Assembly (NCBI RefSeq): GCF_004342585.1
Contig: NZ_SLZQ01000021.1
Location: 1 to 40,873 of the forward strand
Length of the DNA stretch: 40,873 bases
Source: Paucimonas lemoignei
GTDB taxonomy: Bacteria; Pseudomonadota; Gammaproteobacteria; Burkholderiales; Burkholderiaceae_D
Reading direction: 5' to 3'
The notes beneath the pieces are model-generated. The model ran no database searches, had not been told where the DNA came from, and saw only the letters and a program-made list of their open reading frames with translations. Positions 28,605-37,835 of the stretch are shown one piece after another; position 1 is the first letter of the stretch; each line of letters starts with the position of its first letter. A program made the position numbers and the translations under genes.

Positions 28605-29609
28605 CTAATGGTAGCCGATATCTCCGCGCACTTTTCCTCGGAACACCCAGTAAGACCAGAATACGTACAGCAGAATCACCGGCAGCAGGAACATCGTGCC
28701 CACCATGAGGAATTGCTGCGACATCGGCGCCGTTGCCGCATCCCACAAGGTAATGGATGGCGGCGCGACATAGGGCCATAAGGAAATGATCAGGCCCGTG
28801 TACGACAGGAAGAACAGGCCCATCGCACACAGGAATGGCAGCATATCGCGTTTCGTGCTGAGAGCATGCCAAAGCGTCGCCGCAATCACCAGGGTCAGGA
28901 TCGGCACCGGCGCAAAGTACAGCAAATTGGGGAAGCTGAACCAGCGTTCGGCGATGCGCGGCTCTTCCAGCGGCGTCCAGACGCTGACCATGAGGATGAA
29001 AGCCAGGAGGCCAAGCAGGAGCCAGCGTGCCATCCGTCGTGCCCATTCCTGCAGGTCGCCTTCCGTCTTCATGACGAGCCAGGTGGCGCCGAGCAGGCAA
29101 TATCCCACGATCAGGCCAACTCCCGTCAGAAGCGGAAATGGCGCGATCCAGTCCCAGCTGGTGCCGGCATAAATCCGGCCATTCACCGGAAAACCGCGAA
29201 TGAAGTTGCCGAGCACGACGCCTTGAGAGAACGTGGCAATCAGCGAGCCCCAGGCGAACGCGGTATTCCAGACATGCTTGCGCGCGCGCGGCACATCCCG
29301 GAATTCGAATGCCACGCCACGGAACAGCAGTCCTAGCAGCATCAGCAGGATGGGGAAATATACGGCCGGCATGATAATGGAAAACGCCAGCGGAAATACC
29401 GCCAGCAAGCCGCCGCTGCCGAGAACCAGCCAGGTCTCGTTGAAATCCCAGATCGGCGCCACCGAGGCCACCATCAGGTCGCGGTCTTCATCGTGCCGGC
29501 GGAAGAAGAACAGCATGCCGACGCCGAGATCGAAGCCATCGAGCAGCACGTACATCAGTACGGCCAGCGACAGAATGCACGCCCACAGGGGAACAAGATC
29601 AAGCGTCAT
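28605..29609 (-). CDS. cydB: Cytochrome bd-type ubiquinol oxidase subunit II (CioB/CydB)
   Basis: 334 residues, eight or nine predicted membrane helices. Family marks: LDGFDLGVGMLF near the N-terminus, the block DFNETWLVLGSGGLLAVFP and GVAFEFRDV. Partner of subunit I in a terminal oxidase that reduces oxygen to water with quinol and does not pump protons. Start 29609 is chosen because GGGAGGACGCC precedes the ATG; it overlaps the end of cydA by 11 bases, indicating translational coupling. Upstream in-frame codons would extend far into cydA. The length is that of the cyanide-insensitive subgroup. Confidence 0.94.
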   Translation of the reverse strand: MTLDLVPLWACILSLAVLMYVLLDGFDLGVGMLFFFRRHDEDRDLMVASVAPIWDFNETWLVLGSGGLLAVFPLAFSIIMPAVYFPILLMLLGLLFRGVAFEFRDVPRARKHVWNTAFAWGSLIATFSQGVVLGNFIRGFPVNGRIYAGTSWDWIAPFPLLTGVGLIVGYCLLGATWLVMKTEGDLQEWARRMARWLLLGLLAFILMVSVWTPLEEPRIAERWFSFPNLLYFAPVPILTLVIAATLWHALSTKRDMLPFLCAMGLFFLSYTGLIISLWPYVAPPSITLWDAATAPMSQQFLMVGTMFLLPVILLYVFWSYWVFRGKVRGDIGYH

Positions 29610-31029
29610 GGCGTCCTCCCAGGCCTCGCTCAACCGGAGCGTCAACAGTGTCGTCGTGATCGGTGACGGCGGACAGCGGCCGCTTTGGATGAGCGGGCGC
29701 TTCATGTTCCTCGTCTTCGGGGCCGACCGGCGGACCGATTCGCACCAGCCGTCGCAAGAGAACCAGGCCACCGCCGAAAATGACGAGATAACTCAGTATG
29801 TATCCTGCGAGGGAAAGCCCTACATCGCCTGTGGTCAGGGAAGGCGTCACGGCATCGCGCGTGCGCATCAGGCCGTATACCACCCAGGGCTGACGCCCGA
29901 CTTCGGTGGTGGTCCATCCCGCCAGCACGGCGATAAAGCCGGCCGGCGACATGATCATGCACCAGCGCAGGTAGCGTGGGCTCTCAAACAATTTGCCGCG
30001 CTTCCAGAGCCATAATCCGACCAGGACAGTCAGCAGCATCAGCATGCCGATGCCGACCATGATGCGAAAGGCGAAGTAGACGATCGCCACGGGCGGACGG
30101 TCTTCCCTGGGCCATTCCTTCAAGCCCTGCACGACGCCGTCGACGCTGTGCGTCAGGTAGATGCTGGCCAGCTTCGGAATGGCGATTTCGAAGTGGTTTG
30201 TCTCGGCTTCCTGGTCGGGAATGGCGAAAATGGAAGCCGGCACGCCGGCCTGCGTTTCCCACAACCCTTCCATCGCCGCTACCTTGGCCGGTTGATGCTC
30301 CAGCGAATTCAATCCATGCAGGTCACCGATCAGGATTTGCAAGGGAACCATGATGGCCAGGAAACCCAGCGACATGCGCATCATGATCTTGCTTTCCGTT
30401 GGGAAGCGGCTCTTGCGCAGATAATGCGCGCCGACACCAAGGATGACAAATGCCGTGGTGACCACGAAGGCGGTGACCGTGTGCGTCAGGCGGTAAGGGA
30501 ACGATGGCGTAAAGATGATTGCCATCATGCTGGTCGGGAAAAATCTGCCATCGATGATTTCATAGCCACGCGGCGTTTGCATCCAGCTATTGACGGCGAG
30601 AATCCAGAAGGAAGAGAGCAGCGTGCCCAGCGCCACCAGCACGGCAGACATGGCATGGGCCCATTGCGGCACCAGCTTGCGGCCGAACAGCAGCACGCCG
30701 AGAAAGGCGGCTTCGAGGAAAAAGGCCGTGATGACTTCATACGCCAGCAAGGAGCCGATGACGTTTGAAGCGCTGTCCGAAAACCGGCTCCAGTTGGTGC
30801 CGAACTGGAATGGCATCACGATGCCGGAGACCACGCCCATGCCGAAGGATATGGCAAAGATCTTGATCCAGAACGCAGACAGGCGGCGGATCGTGTCGTC
30901 CTTGGTGATCCACCACCGTACTTCAAGCGTCGCCACATAGCATGCCAACCCGACTGTAAACGCGGGGAGCAGGATATGAAATGCGATCACCCAGGCAAAC
31001 TGAATTCTGGAAAGCAGCAATGCATCCAT
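29599..31029 (-). CDS. cydA: Cytochrome bd-type ubiquinol oxidase subunit I (CioA/CydA)
   Basis: 476 residues, about nine membrane helices. Haem and proton-channel residues visible: His18 (AFHILLP), Glu98 and Glu106 (AYEVITAFFLEAAFLG), and the GRQPW motif near 390. The quinol-binding Q loop is of the short type, with GDLHGLNSLEHQPAKVAAMEG-like text (core HGLNSLEHQPAK) and a total length 45 residues below E. coli CydA, so it belongs to the CioA subgroup that often resists cyanide. A charged C-terminal tail of about 40 residues (EDEEHEAPAH) extends into the cytoplasm. AAAGGGA precedes ATG. Upstream 31030-31215 should hold the promoter; no clear FNR-type site was seen. Confidence 0.95.
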   Translation of the reverse strand: MDALLLSRIQFAWVIAFHILLPAFTVGLACYVATLEVRWWITKDDTIRRLSAFWIKIFAISFGMGVVSGIVMPFQFGTNWSRFSDSASNVIGSLLAYEVITAFFLEAAFLGVLLFGRKLVPQWAHAMSAVLVALGTLLSSFWILAVNSWMQTPRGYEIIDGRFFPTSMMAIIFTPSFPYRLTHTVTAFVVTTAFVILGVGAHYLRKSRFPTESKIMMRMSLGFLAIMVPLQILIGDLHGLNSLEHQPAKVAAMEGLWETQAGVPASIFAIPDQEAETNHFEIAIPKLASIYLTHSVDGVVQGLKEWPREDRPPVAIVYFAFRIMVGIGMLMLLTVLVGLWLWKRGKLFESPRYLRWCMIMSPAGFIAVLAGWTTTEVGRQPWVVYGLMRTRDAVTPSLTTGDVGLSLAGYILSYLVIFGGGLVLLRRLVRIGPPVGPEDEEHEAPAHPKRPLSAVTDHDDTVDAPVERGLGGRHDA

Positions 31030-31215
31030 GATATCCCTTTATTCGAGAGCGGCTGCTTGACGTGCATGGCGCTGGCTAATGCGCCATATCACGGAAAATA
31101 ACGCCGATTGTGCATTGCTCTATTTGTGCCGGTATTGAGCGAACAAGGATTTATCGCTGGCTGAAAATACTGGTATGTGAATTGACGACATAACTTCTTG
31201 GCAGTAAGTCCCTGT

Positions 31216-31731
31216 TCATGGCGCCGGTCTGCCTGGTGGCGGCGGATAGTATGGCGTTGAATTGCGAGGCGTATACATCTGTTCGGAAAGGAAGCGCCCG
31301 CTGGAAGGAATGCGATGACCTTTCGCATACATGCATTGCATGAAGGCTACGTCGTAGCGCTGCTGCGCGCCGTAGGCCGAGGCTTGTGCCGTTCCGGTGC
31401 CGCTCAACCCGCCAAGGGCCAGTCCGGCACCAGCGCCCGTTGCCGCGCCGCGCCCGCCATTCACTGCCGCGCCGACGGCAGCGCCGAGCACGGTGCCGAC
31501 AGCGGCGCTGCGCACGCCGCTGTCGCTGGCATAGGCTGACACGCCATTGCCGCCGATTTGCGCGGATGCGTATCGCCTGCATTCGAAATCGTCAGCGCGG
31601 AACTGGTCGAAGTTTTTCCCCGTGCCCGGCAGCACCATCACGCTGGGGCCTTCCGGCATCGATACGCAGGCGGCAAGCAACAAGACGGCAATTGCCATGA
31701 AGCCGCGAAAAAGAATTGCAGGTTTACTCAT
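31216..31731 (-). CDS. Lipoprotein with a glycine-zipper segment
   Basis: 171 residues. Lipoprotein signal with lipobox LLAAC (Cys about residue 22). A periplasmic part with FDQFRADDFECRRYA is followed by a Gly/Ala-rich zipper (AAVGTVLGAAVGAAVNGGRG, then AATGAGAGLALGG, about 85-120), then a Cys-containing segment (DVAFMQCMYAKGHRIP) and a Pro-rich end (PYYPPPPGRPAP). Glycine-zipper lipoproteins associate with the outer membrane; their roles vary. AAGGAG seven bases before ATG 31731 fixes the start, since the frame remains open far upstream. Lies just after the next gene to its right, on the same strand. Confidence 0.85.
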   Translation of the reverse strand: MSKPAILFRGFMAIAVLLLAACVSMPEGPSVMVLPGTGKNFDQFRADDFECRRYASAQIGGNGVSAYASDSGVRSAAVGTVLGAAVGAAVNGGRGAATGAGAGLALGGLSGTGTAQASAYGAQQRYDVAFMQCMYAKGHRIPSSGRFLSEQMYTPRNSTPYYPPPPGRPAP

Positions 31732-31741
31732 GTAACGCTCC

Positions 31742-32149
31742 TTACTGTTGCGGCTGAGCCGGAACGCGCTGCCAGCCGCCGGGGCATTGCCGGACATAAG
31801 GGTAATAGCCCTCCGGCTTGCGGCAGTAGTAATACCAGTCGCCGGCAGACGGCGGCGCGAGACTTTCTTCAGGCTGCGAGCGCTCGATATACGTGGTGGG
31901 CGCTGACGGCACGACGACAACCGGCGGCGAATACGGATAGTAATAGGGAGAATAGGATGGATAGGCATAACCGGGATACGCATAGGCGCCGGGGTAATGC
32001 CAGCTCCAGCCGACAGACGGTCCGACATACACGCCGACGTGCGCGCGACTACGGCCATGAGGATGCCCGTGGCCGCCGGAATGGGCGAACGCATCGGCGC
32101 TCGCGCCGGCGACCAATGCAAAAAACAGGATCAGGCTGCACCTTTTCAT
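31742..32149 (-). CDS. Exported His/Tyr/Pro-rich protein
   Basis: 135 residues. Signal peptide MKRCSLILFFALVAGASADAF-type (cut near residue 22), then a His/Gly stretch (HSGGHGHPHGRSRAH), a Tyr/Pro-rich repeat (YPGAYAYPGYAYPSYSPYYY) and a C-terminal motif WYYYCRKPEGYYPYVRQCPGGWQ with two Cys that could form a disulfide. The tail motif is widespread in small exported beta-proteobacterial proteins of unknown role. GAGGTGGACG precedes ATG. Ten bases separate it from the glycine-zipper gene, so both are likely one transcript. Confidence 0.82.
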   Translation of the reverse strand: MKRCSLILFFALVAGASADAFAHSGGHGHPHGRSRAHVGVYVGPSVGWSWHYPGAYAYPGYAYPSYSPYYYPYSPPVVVVPSAPTTYIERSQPEESLAPPSAGDWYYYCRKPEGYYPYVRQCPGGWQRVPAQPQQ

Positions 32150-32266
32150 CGTCCACCTCGCAAGACGATAGGAATAAAATTAGACTGGCGTCATTGCCCA
32201 ATGTTCAATGACGCACCAGGCAATGCAGCTTCCGGCCAGATTGCCATCTACGACCCGGAGTCGAAT

Positions 32267-32854
32267 ATGGAAAAGCGCATACTCTTATTGCAGGGCCATC
32301 CCGATACTACCGAACGCCATTTCGGGCATGAACTGGCGGATGCCTACGCCGCAGGAGCCGGCAAGGGCGGCCATGCCGTTCGCCGCATCGAAGTGGCGGC
32401 GCTGGATTTTCCCTTGCTGCGCAGCGAACGCGAATGGGAGCAGGGCTTGTTGCCGCCTTCGCTGCGGGAGGCCCAGCAAGCCATCAAGTGGGCTGAGCAC
32501 CTGGTGCTGTTTTTCCCGCTCTGGCTGGGCGACATGCCGGCCATCTTCAAGGGATTTCTGGAGCAGGTGGCGCGACCCGGTTTCGCCTTCACCGGCGAGG
32601 GAAATAATCCTTTTTTACGCAAGGGCCTGACCGGCCGCTCGGCCCGCTTGGTCGTCACCATGGGAATGCCCGCGCTGATTTATCGCTGGTATTTCCGGGC
32701 GCACAGTGTGAAATCGCTGGAGCGCAATATCCTGGGATTTGTCGGCATCGCGCCGATTCACGAGACGCTGATCGGCGGCGTCGGCAACCTGTCGCAGGAA
32801 GACGGCGAGGCCTGGCTCGTCAAGCTGGAAGCGCTGGGACGCAAGGGCGCCTAG
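32267..32854 (+). CDS. Flavodoxin-fold NAD(P)H oxidoreductase (KefF/MdaB type)
   Basis: 195 residues, cytosolic. FMN/FAD-binding flavodoxin-like fold with ILLLQGHPD at the N-terminus, the central LVLFFPLWLGDMPAIFKGFLEQ and FAFTGEG, then RLVVTMGMP. This is the NAD(P)H dehydrogenase (quinone) family, which reduces quinones by two electrons. CGGAG six bases before ATG 32267 supports the start, although the frame is open further upstream. Converges on the CDF gene, only 29 bases apart, with no hairpin visible. Confidence 0.88.
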   Translation: MEKRILLLQGHPDTTERHFGHELADAYAAGAGKGGHAVRRIEVAALDFPLLRSEREWEQGLLPPSLREAQQAIKWAEHLVLFFPLWLGDMPAIFKGFLEQVARPGFAFTGEGNNPFLRKGLTGRSARLVVTMGMPALIYRWYFRAHSVKSLERNILGFVGIAPIHETLIGGVGNLSQEDGEAWLVKLEALGRKGA

Positions 32855-32883
32855 TTGGACTCCGTTATGGCAGTTCGGCTTAT

Positions 32884-33747
32884 TTACGCTTGCGTACGGT
32901 CCGGTTCGGGATGCGTAAAAACCTGGCTGTCCGGCACGATGTGATGGATGTCCCGCTCGATTTCATCGAGCAAATCATGCGCCTGCACGATGGTCCAGGT
33001 TGGCGGTACCAGTACGTTCACATACACGAAGCTCTGCGATCCGGCGGAGCGCGTCCGCAGGTTCACGAAGCGCACGCCGCTTGCCGCATGCCGCCGCAGC
33101 ACCGCCTCGATCTGTTCCAGTGTTTCAGGCGGCAGCGCCGCATCCATCAAGCCATTGGCCGAGGTGCGGATCAGCCGCCAGCCTTCAGCGAGAATATGCA
33201 GGCCGACGGCAATCGCGATGACAGCGTCCAGCCAGAGCTGTCCGGTCAGTGCGACGATGAAGACACCGCCCACCACCCCGACGGAAGTCCAGACATCCGT
33301 CATCAGGTGGCGCGCGCCGCCCTGCAGGGCGATCGACCGGAATTTTACCGATGCGCGATACATTGCCTGGGCCACGCCGAAGTTGAGCATCGTGCTGGCG
33401 GCGGAAAAGACGAGACCGAGTCCTACCGATTCCAGCGGCTGCGGAGAAAGCAGACGCTGGCCGGCAGACCAGATGATCGCCGCCGCCGCGCCAAAAATCA
33501 TCATGCCTTCCGCGCCGCTGGAAAAATATTCTGCCTTGCTGTGGCCGAGCGGATGTTCTGCGTCTGGCGGGGACTTGGCGATGGTGACCATGGTCAGCGC
33601 AAACAGCGCGGCCGCCAGGTTCACCAGCGATTCCATTGCATCCGACAGCAGCCCAACGGAGCCGGTCAGCCACCATGCGATCGTTTTCAGGGTGATGGTG
33701 AGAACGGCGGCGGCGGTCGATAGCCAGAAATAGTGGCGGACTTCCAT
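32884..33747 (-). CDS. Cation diffusion facilitator (CDF) family transporter
   Basis: 287 residues from the chosen start. Six membrane helices; the metal site residues are seen as SDAMESLVNL in helix two and HLMTDVWTS in helix five. A cytoplasmic C-terminal domain (from about 205) with the usual alpha/beta fold ends in HPEPDRTQA. Exchanges divalent cations such as Zn, Fe or Co for protons, exporting them. The start at 33747 is chosen by fit to the family; no good ribosome site is seen and a TTG 30 codons upstream is possible, overlapping the next gene by four bases. Confidence 0.88.
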   Translation of the reverse strand: MEVRHYFWLSTAAAVLTITLKTIAWWLTGSVGLLSDAMESLVNLAAALFALTMVTIAKSPPDAEHPLGHSKAEYFSSGAEGMMIFGAAAAIIWSAGQRLLSPQPLESVGLGLVFSAASTMLNFGVAQAMYRASVKFRSIALQGGARHLMTDVWTSVGVVGGVFIVALTGQLWLDAVIAIAVGLHILAEGWRLIRTSANGLMDAALPPETLEQIEAVLRRHAASGVRFVNLRTRSAGSQSFVYVNVLVPPTWTIVQAHDLLDEIERDIHHIVPDSQVFTHPEPDRTQA

Positions 33748-33833
33748 GACGATAGTCTGGCTGATGGTTGACGTTGGGTTGATGAGTTGCCGGGCAGTAT
33801 ACCTCTGCTTAGGAAAAATACGCCGCGCAGGAG

Positions 33834-34979
33834 TCAATCCGGGAGGATGGCCGCATTCAATTGCTGTTTGGCGCGGATTGTGCCGATGGTTTCCATCAGT
33901 ACTGGCAGGTCCACGTCGGCAACAGGCGGATTTCCCATCTGTTGCCAGAAGGCCGGCGCGCCTTCCGTGCCATAGCCTGCACGCGCCAGCAGATACAGCG
34001 CCAGCTTCCTGGCTTGCATGCCGGCTTCCGCAGAAATTGGGGCGATGCTGGCGGCGATTGACGCATCGGCCGTCTGCGTGTCTAGCGTATTGAGTCGGTC
34101 GATCAAGGCGGCGACATCGGGCAAGGCTTGCTGTGCCAGGATGTTGCGGGCCATCTCCTGCGCAATCACGTAAGCCAGTTCCTGATCTGACGGCGTCTGG
34201 TCCAACATGCCACGCGTGATCAGGATGCGCTGTCCGTCAGCAAGGCTGGCTGCAAAGTCGGCATTGCCCAGGTCGATGACCATGGCGCAGGCGGAGGTAA
34301 GGGGAATGTCCAGCGTCGTCCGATCACCGTTGCGCATGACGGTCAGGCCGACGTTGGCGCGGCCCTTCAGTTCGGACGCTATGATGCTTGCGCTGGCACG
34401 CTCGGCGTCGGGGCCCTGCGGCAAGGGCTCGATTTCAACGGCAGTCAACGTGTCGCCTCTCTGCAGGCCCGCCTGTTCCGCACCACTGCCGGGCAAGACA
34501 TTCATGACGCGCAAGCGGTCGTTCAATTGCAGTGCCGCTTGCGCCGTATCCGCAAATGCCTCGGAGTACGAATAACGGTTCTTGGCCGTGAAGCCGAGCA
34601 GGTTGCGGGCATGGCGCGGGCATAACTCGGTATTGTTGATCAAAAGCGGCGCGGCGACGCGATAGAGACGGGCTTGCTGATCGACCCAGGTGCGCAGTTG
34701 CGTCGCCTTATCCGGCAGTGCCGGCGCGGATTGCGCGGACGGCGCAACGGCGCCGGTGGGTAGAGGCTGTTGCGTTTCAGTGGCGGCAGGCGTCGGCACT
34801 TGCGCAACCATTGGCCTGGATGGTTGCGAAGCAGGTGCCGGTGTTCGCCGGGCGCTGACAGGCTGAGGCGGCAGCGGCGCGGCGCATCCGGCCAGGCAGG
34901 CGCACAGCCACGCCAGCATGTAGAGCCTGTTCCGGTTCAATGCACGGACTTGCAGCCGGAATTTGCTTTTGTTGTTCAA
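33834..34979 (-). CDS. Lipoprotein with a PDZ domain and a degenerate M48 peptidase domain
   Basis: 381 residues from a TTG start supported by GGGAG seven bases upstream. The N-terminus ends in the lipobox LAGC (Cys32), then a Pro/Ala/Gln-rich linker (35-90). A PDZ-like segment (about 150-225, VLPGSGAEQAGLQRGD) lies before an M48-type domain. The zinc motif HExxH is replaced by QEMAR (274-278), and the segment that normally carries the third ligand (EADRLG) reads QARKLA, though flanking text such as LYLLARAGYGTEGAPAFWQQM is typical. All three metal ligands are lost, so it should have no protease activity. Probably a periplasmic binding or scaffold protein. Followed by the CDF gene. Confidence 0.8.
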   Translation of the reverse strand: MNNKSKFRLQVRALNRNRLYMLAWLCACLAGCAAPLPPQPVSARRTPAPASQPSRPMVAQVPTPAATETQQPLPTGAVAPSAQSAPALPDKATQLRTWVDQQARLYRVAAPLLINNTELCPRHARNLLGFTAKNRYSYSEAFADTAQAALQLNDRLRVMNVLPGSGAEQAGLQRGDTLTAVEIEPLPQGPDAERASASIIASELKGRANVGLTVMRNGDRTTLDIPLTSACAMVIDLGNADFAASLADGQRILITRGMLDQTPSDQELAYVIAQEMARNILAQQALPDVAALIDRLNTLDTQTADASIAASIAPISAEAGMQARKLALYLLARAGYGTEGAPAFWQQMGNPPVADVDLPVLMETIGTIRAKQQLNAAILPD

Positions 34980-35023
34980 CGGCTTTCTCCCTTGATGGAC
35001 GTTCTTATTAGCGAGCCTGGAGT

Positions 35024-35923
35024 TTATGTGGCTGACCTTAGGTGAGTCTTATTGTGCTGTTCGCGCAATACCTTGGCGGCATGGCCTTCGATGATGGCAT
35101 TGATTTCCGCGCCATACAGCAAGGCTGCGGCGGACAAATTCAGGTACAGCAGCAAGACGATGATGGCGCCGATGCTGCCATACGTAACGTTGTAATTCCC
35201 GAAGTTTTGCACGTAGTAGCTGAAGCCGATCGACGCCAATACCCAGATCACCACGGCCAGGACTGAGCCGGGCGTGATCAGTTTGAATTTATGCGGAATG
35301 TGCGGCGGGACATCCGGCGCGACATAGTAGATCAGCGCAATCGCCAGGCTGGCGATGAGTAGCGCGACGGGCAGGCGCAGCCATGCCCACAGGGTGACGA
35401 ATAGCGATTCCAGTCCCACCTTCTGCGCCAGCCACTGCATGGCTTGCGGGCCGACGATCAGCAGGCCCGCAGCCAGCATCATCATGATGGCAATCCCGAG
35501 CGTGAACAGTATCGACAATGGATACAGCTTCCAGGCAGGACGCGTTTCCTTGGCATCGTAGGCAACGTTCAATGCCGTGATGATCGCACGTATCGCCTGG
35601 GAAGCGAGCCACAGCGCGCTGATGGCGCCGAACGACAGCAAGCCTTTTTGCGGCAAGGTCAATTCGCCGATGACGCGATCGACCTGTTCCATTGCCGGCG
35701 GCGGCAAAAATGCACGGGTATTGTCGCGAAGCCAGTTGAAAAAGTCCGACAATTCGAAAAAGCTTAACAGGGCGATGAGAAAAATGATGAAAGGGAAGAG
35801 CGAAAACAGGACATGGTAAGCCAGCCCGGCTGCATAGGTCGACATGTCGTGCGAGAGGAAATTCCGGACTGCCTTGACGAGCACGGCTACCGGGTTGATT
35901 CCCTCAAATCCCGCAATTTTCAT
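35024..35923 (-). CDS. YihY/virulence factor BrkB family membrane protein
   Basis: 299 residues with six membrane helices. Family marks are HDMSTYAAGLAYHVLFSLFPF, the block ISALWLASQAIRAIITALNVAYD, and the segment YYVAPDVPPHIPHKFKLITPG; the end has NVTYGSIGAIIVLLLYLNLSA and GAEINA. Function of the family is not settled; earlier reports of ribonuclease BN and of a serum-resistance role are not general. Start 35923 has GGAG six bases upstream (ATGGAGTGGGATATG); two other in-frame ATGs lie upstream. The lipoprotein gene is 44 bases downstream on the same strand. Confidence 0.92.
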   Translation of the reverse strand: MKIAGFEGINPVAVLVKAVRNFLSHDMSTYAAGLAYHVLFSLFPFIIFLIALLSFFELSDFFNWLRDNTRAFLPPPAMEQVDRVIGELTLPQKGLLSFGAISALWLASQAIRAIITALNVAYDAKETRPAWKLYPLSILFTLGIAIMMMLAAGLLIVGPQAMQWLAQKVGLESLFVTLWAWLRLPVALLIASLAIALIYYVAPDVPPHIPHKFKLITPGSVLAVVIWVLASIGFSYYVQNFGNYNVTYGSIGAIIVLLLYLNLSAAALLYGAEINAIIEGHAAKVLREQHNKTHLRSAT

Positions 35924-36202
35924 ATCCCACTCCATGGTAGGTATACAGATGGGACGGCCATCATGCTCGGGCACCGCCTCTGCACCGAGCCGGTAAGAAT
36001 GCAGCATTTACGCCAGGCAGCGCCCACGAGATTTTCAAGGTCGAGTCAGCGAATGCTCGACCGCTTCAATGAAAGGGGCTCCCGCTTTTGCATTTGTCCG
36101 CTTCTCGTCACAAGGTATCAAGTTGCCCGCACCACGCCTTGAGGTAGGTGGAAATTTGTCGCGCAACAAGCCAAGGTGGCGCCTTGCTTGAGACTGCAAG
36201 CG

Positions 36203-36544
36203 CTAGATGACAACTGAATCCACCGGCAGGCGAACGACGCGCATGTTCAATGAAGCGTGCATCAGTTCCGCGGGAGATTGAACGATCCTGACGTCATATT
36301 CCGGCCGCGCGCCATTTGTGGCGGGTATATGGGCAATGATATCGGTCCAGTCGGTCCGCTCCCGGATATCGTGTGGATCGAGACATAGGAAAATCAGGCG
36401 ATCCACTTTCTTTTGACTAAGTGCATCCAGGCCAAGCTTGATCAAGGCGTTTGAAAGGCGATCATCGACGACGATTCCGTACACCTGCATCGATTCCGGA
36501 TATTGATATTGTTTTTCGAGTTCTGTTGCGTCGAGTTGCGTCAT
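36203..36544 (-). CDS. Protein of 113 residues, unknown function
   Basis: Soluble, no signal peptide. AAGGAG lies seven bases before the ATG. The sequence has a first half that looks like a small alpha/beta domain (YGIVVDDRLSNALIKLGLDAL, LIFLCLDPHDIRE) and a second half with WTDIIAHIPATNG. I do not recognise a family. Between the YihY gene and the divergent DUF488 gene; 280 bases to its left (35924-36202) are without a gene. Confidence 0.7.
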   Translation of the reverse strand: MTQLDATELEKQYQYPESMQVYGIVVDDRLSNALIKLGLDALSQKKVDRLIFLCLDPHDIRERTDWTDIIAHIPATNGARPEYDVRIVQSPAELMHASLNMRVVRLPVDSVVI

Positions 36545-36660
36545 GCATCGCTCCTTTTTGCACGTCAGTTGATATGGATTTCAATATGACCATGTTGCTG
36601 CTGAAAAGTTGAAAAGCCATGTAAGCTGATTGAGTCAGGATGAATTTTTCGAAATCGAAA

Positions 36661-37047
36661 ATGTCGATCAGGATAGTGAGGCTCGGTAGCCCAAGAGAAA
36701 CTGGCGAAGGCTTAAGAATAGGCACGGTCAGGCGTCCTCCTCGCGGCGTAAGGAAGGAAGAGTACGCCGCCAGGGATATCTATGACGTGTGGTTCCCTAA
36801 TCTGTCGCCGAGCGAAGCCTTGGTGAAGCAAGCGCTGACGGCCACGAGCGAGCAGGAGTGGAAGTCGTTCAAGCGGCGGTTTCTCGCCGAGCTGAAAGAG
36901 CCGGGCCCGAGGAAGGATCTGGATCTGCTTGCTGCGCTTTCCCATCGCACCGATTTTTCGATCGGGTGCTATTGTGAAGATGAAAGCCGTTGCCATCGGT
37001 CGATTCTGAAAGAGGTATTGCTTCAGCGCGGCGCCAGCATCAAATGA
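36661..37047 (+). CDS. DUF488 family protein
   Basis: 128 residues from the chosen ATG (MSIRIVRLGSPRE). Family features: GLRIGTVRRPPRGV, YDVWFPNLSPSE, and the Cys-rich end IGCYCEDESRCHRSILKEVL with three Cys and one His close together, which may bind a metal. The biochemical role is unknown. Start is by family fit; the frame is open seven codons upstream and neither start has a strong ribosome site. Confidence 0.82.
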   Translation: MSIRIVRLGSPRETGEGLRIGTVRRPPRGVRKEEYAARDIYDVWFPNLSPSEALVKQALTATSEQEWKSFKRRFLAELKEPGPRKDLDLLAALSHRTDFSIGCYCEDESRCHRSILKEVLLQRGASIK

Positions 37048-37157
37048 TGGCGGACGCACGGACAAAAAAACGAATGTCGCTTATTCGTCATGGCGTCGTC
37101 GTTAACCGGATGACGGCTGTCGACATGATGGACTGATATGGCGGAGAGAGGCTGACC

Positions 37158-37679
37158 ATGGAGCCTGCTTTGGACCCGAGTTCATACGCACGAAATAAAA
37201 GCCGAATGTGGATACCGCTGATCATGTCGGCAATTTGCTTCTGTACCTCGGCGCAGGGCGTCGATATCTATCGCTGGGTAGATGACGATGGCCACGTCCA
37301 TTTTTCCGATAAGGCACCGGCCCGCTCCAGTCAGCCTGTGACCCGGATGGATTCCCGCCAGTTTGAAGTGAGTCGAGAGCGCCGACGGGAAGCGGAAAAA
37401 CGCGCCGCGCATGACAGGGAACGTTCCGCCGAGGTGGCTGATCGTATCGAGCGGGAGCGGGCGCAGCAGTATTCCTCAGGTTCCCAGCCAGGCAACGCAG
37501 CCAGCAGTGCGGCAGCGTCTCCTCCACCCGCCAATGATTGCGCAGTCATGTTGCGCCGCTTCCAGGAAAGCTCCGAATGCCTGGCACCCTTCATGAATGT
37601 AAACGGATCATTCAAGCCGAACGCCTTCGAAACTTGCGGGCCGCCAGTGCCTTATCCTGCACAGGAGTGCAGCAGATAG
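37158..37679 (+). CDS. DUF4124 domain-containing exported protein
   Basis: 173 residues. After a hydrophilic 16-residue start comes a signal-like helix (MWIPLIMSAICFCTSAQG), so an internal ATG at 37206 may be the true start. The DUF4124 domain follows directly: VDIYRWVDDDGHVHFSDKAP. Then a charged helix (Arg/Glu-rich, about 72-105), a Ser/Ala/Pro linker, and a C-terminal region with four Cys (NDCAVMLRR, SECLAPF, FETCGPP, QECSR) that may form two disulfides. Typical of beta-proteobacterial envelope proteins; role unknown. Confidence 0.85.
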   Translation: MEPALDPSSYARNKSRMWIPLIMSAICFCTSAQGVDIYRWVDDDGHVHFSDKAPARSSQPVTRMDSRQFEVSRERRREAEKRAAHDRERSAEVADRIERERAQQYSSGSQPGNAASSAAASPPPANDCAVMLRRFQESSECLAPFMNVNGSFKPNAFETCGPPVPYPAQECSR

Positions 37680-37835
37680 CAATGCTTGCCGTGGCTTCTC
37701 TGGCGACGATGACGCGTGCCAAGGTCAAGGGTGTGATTTCGTAACCTGTGAATGACGGATCGGCGATATGCCGGAGATCAGGCTGGCTGACGCCGTGGCG
37801 GTACAGACTGCCGCTCGCGAAATCAAGCGTCGCCA

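Noticed and set aside
31030-31215. FNR/ANR-type operator ahead of cydAB
   Set aside because: No TTGAT-N4-ATCAA match close enough to consensus.
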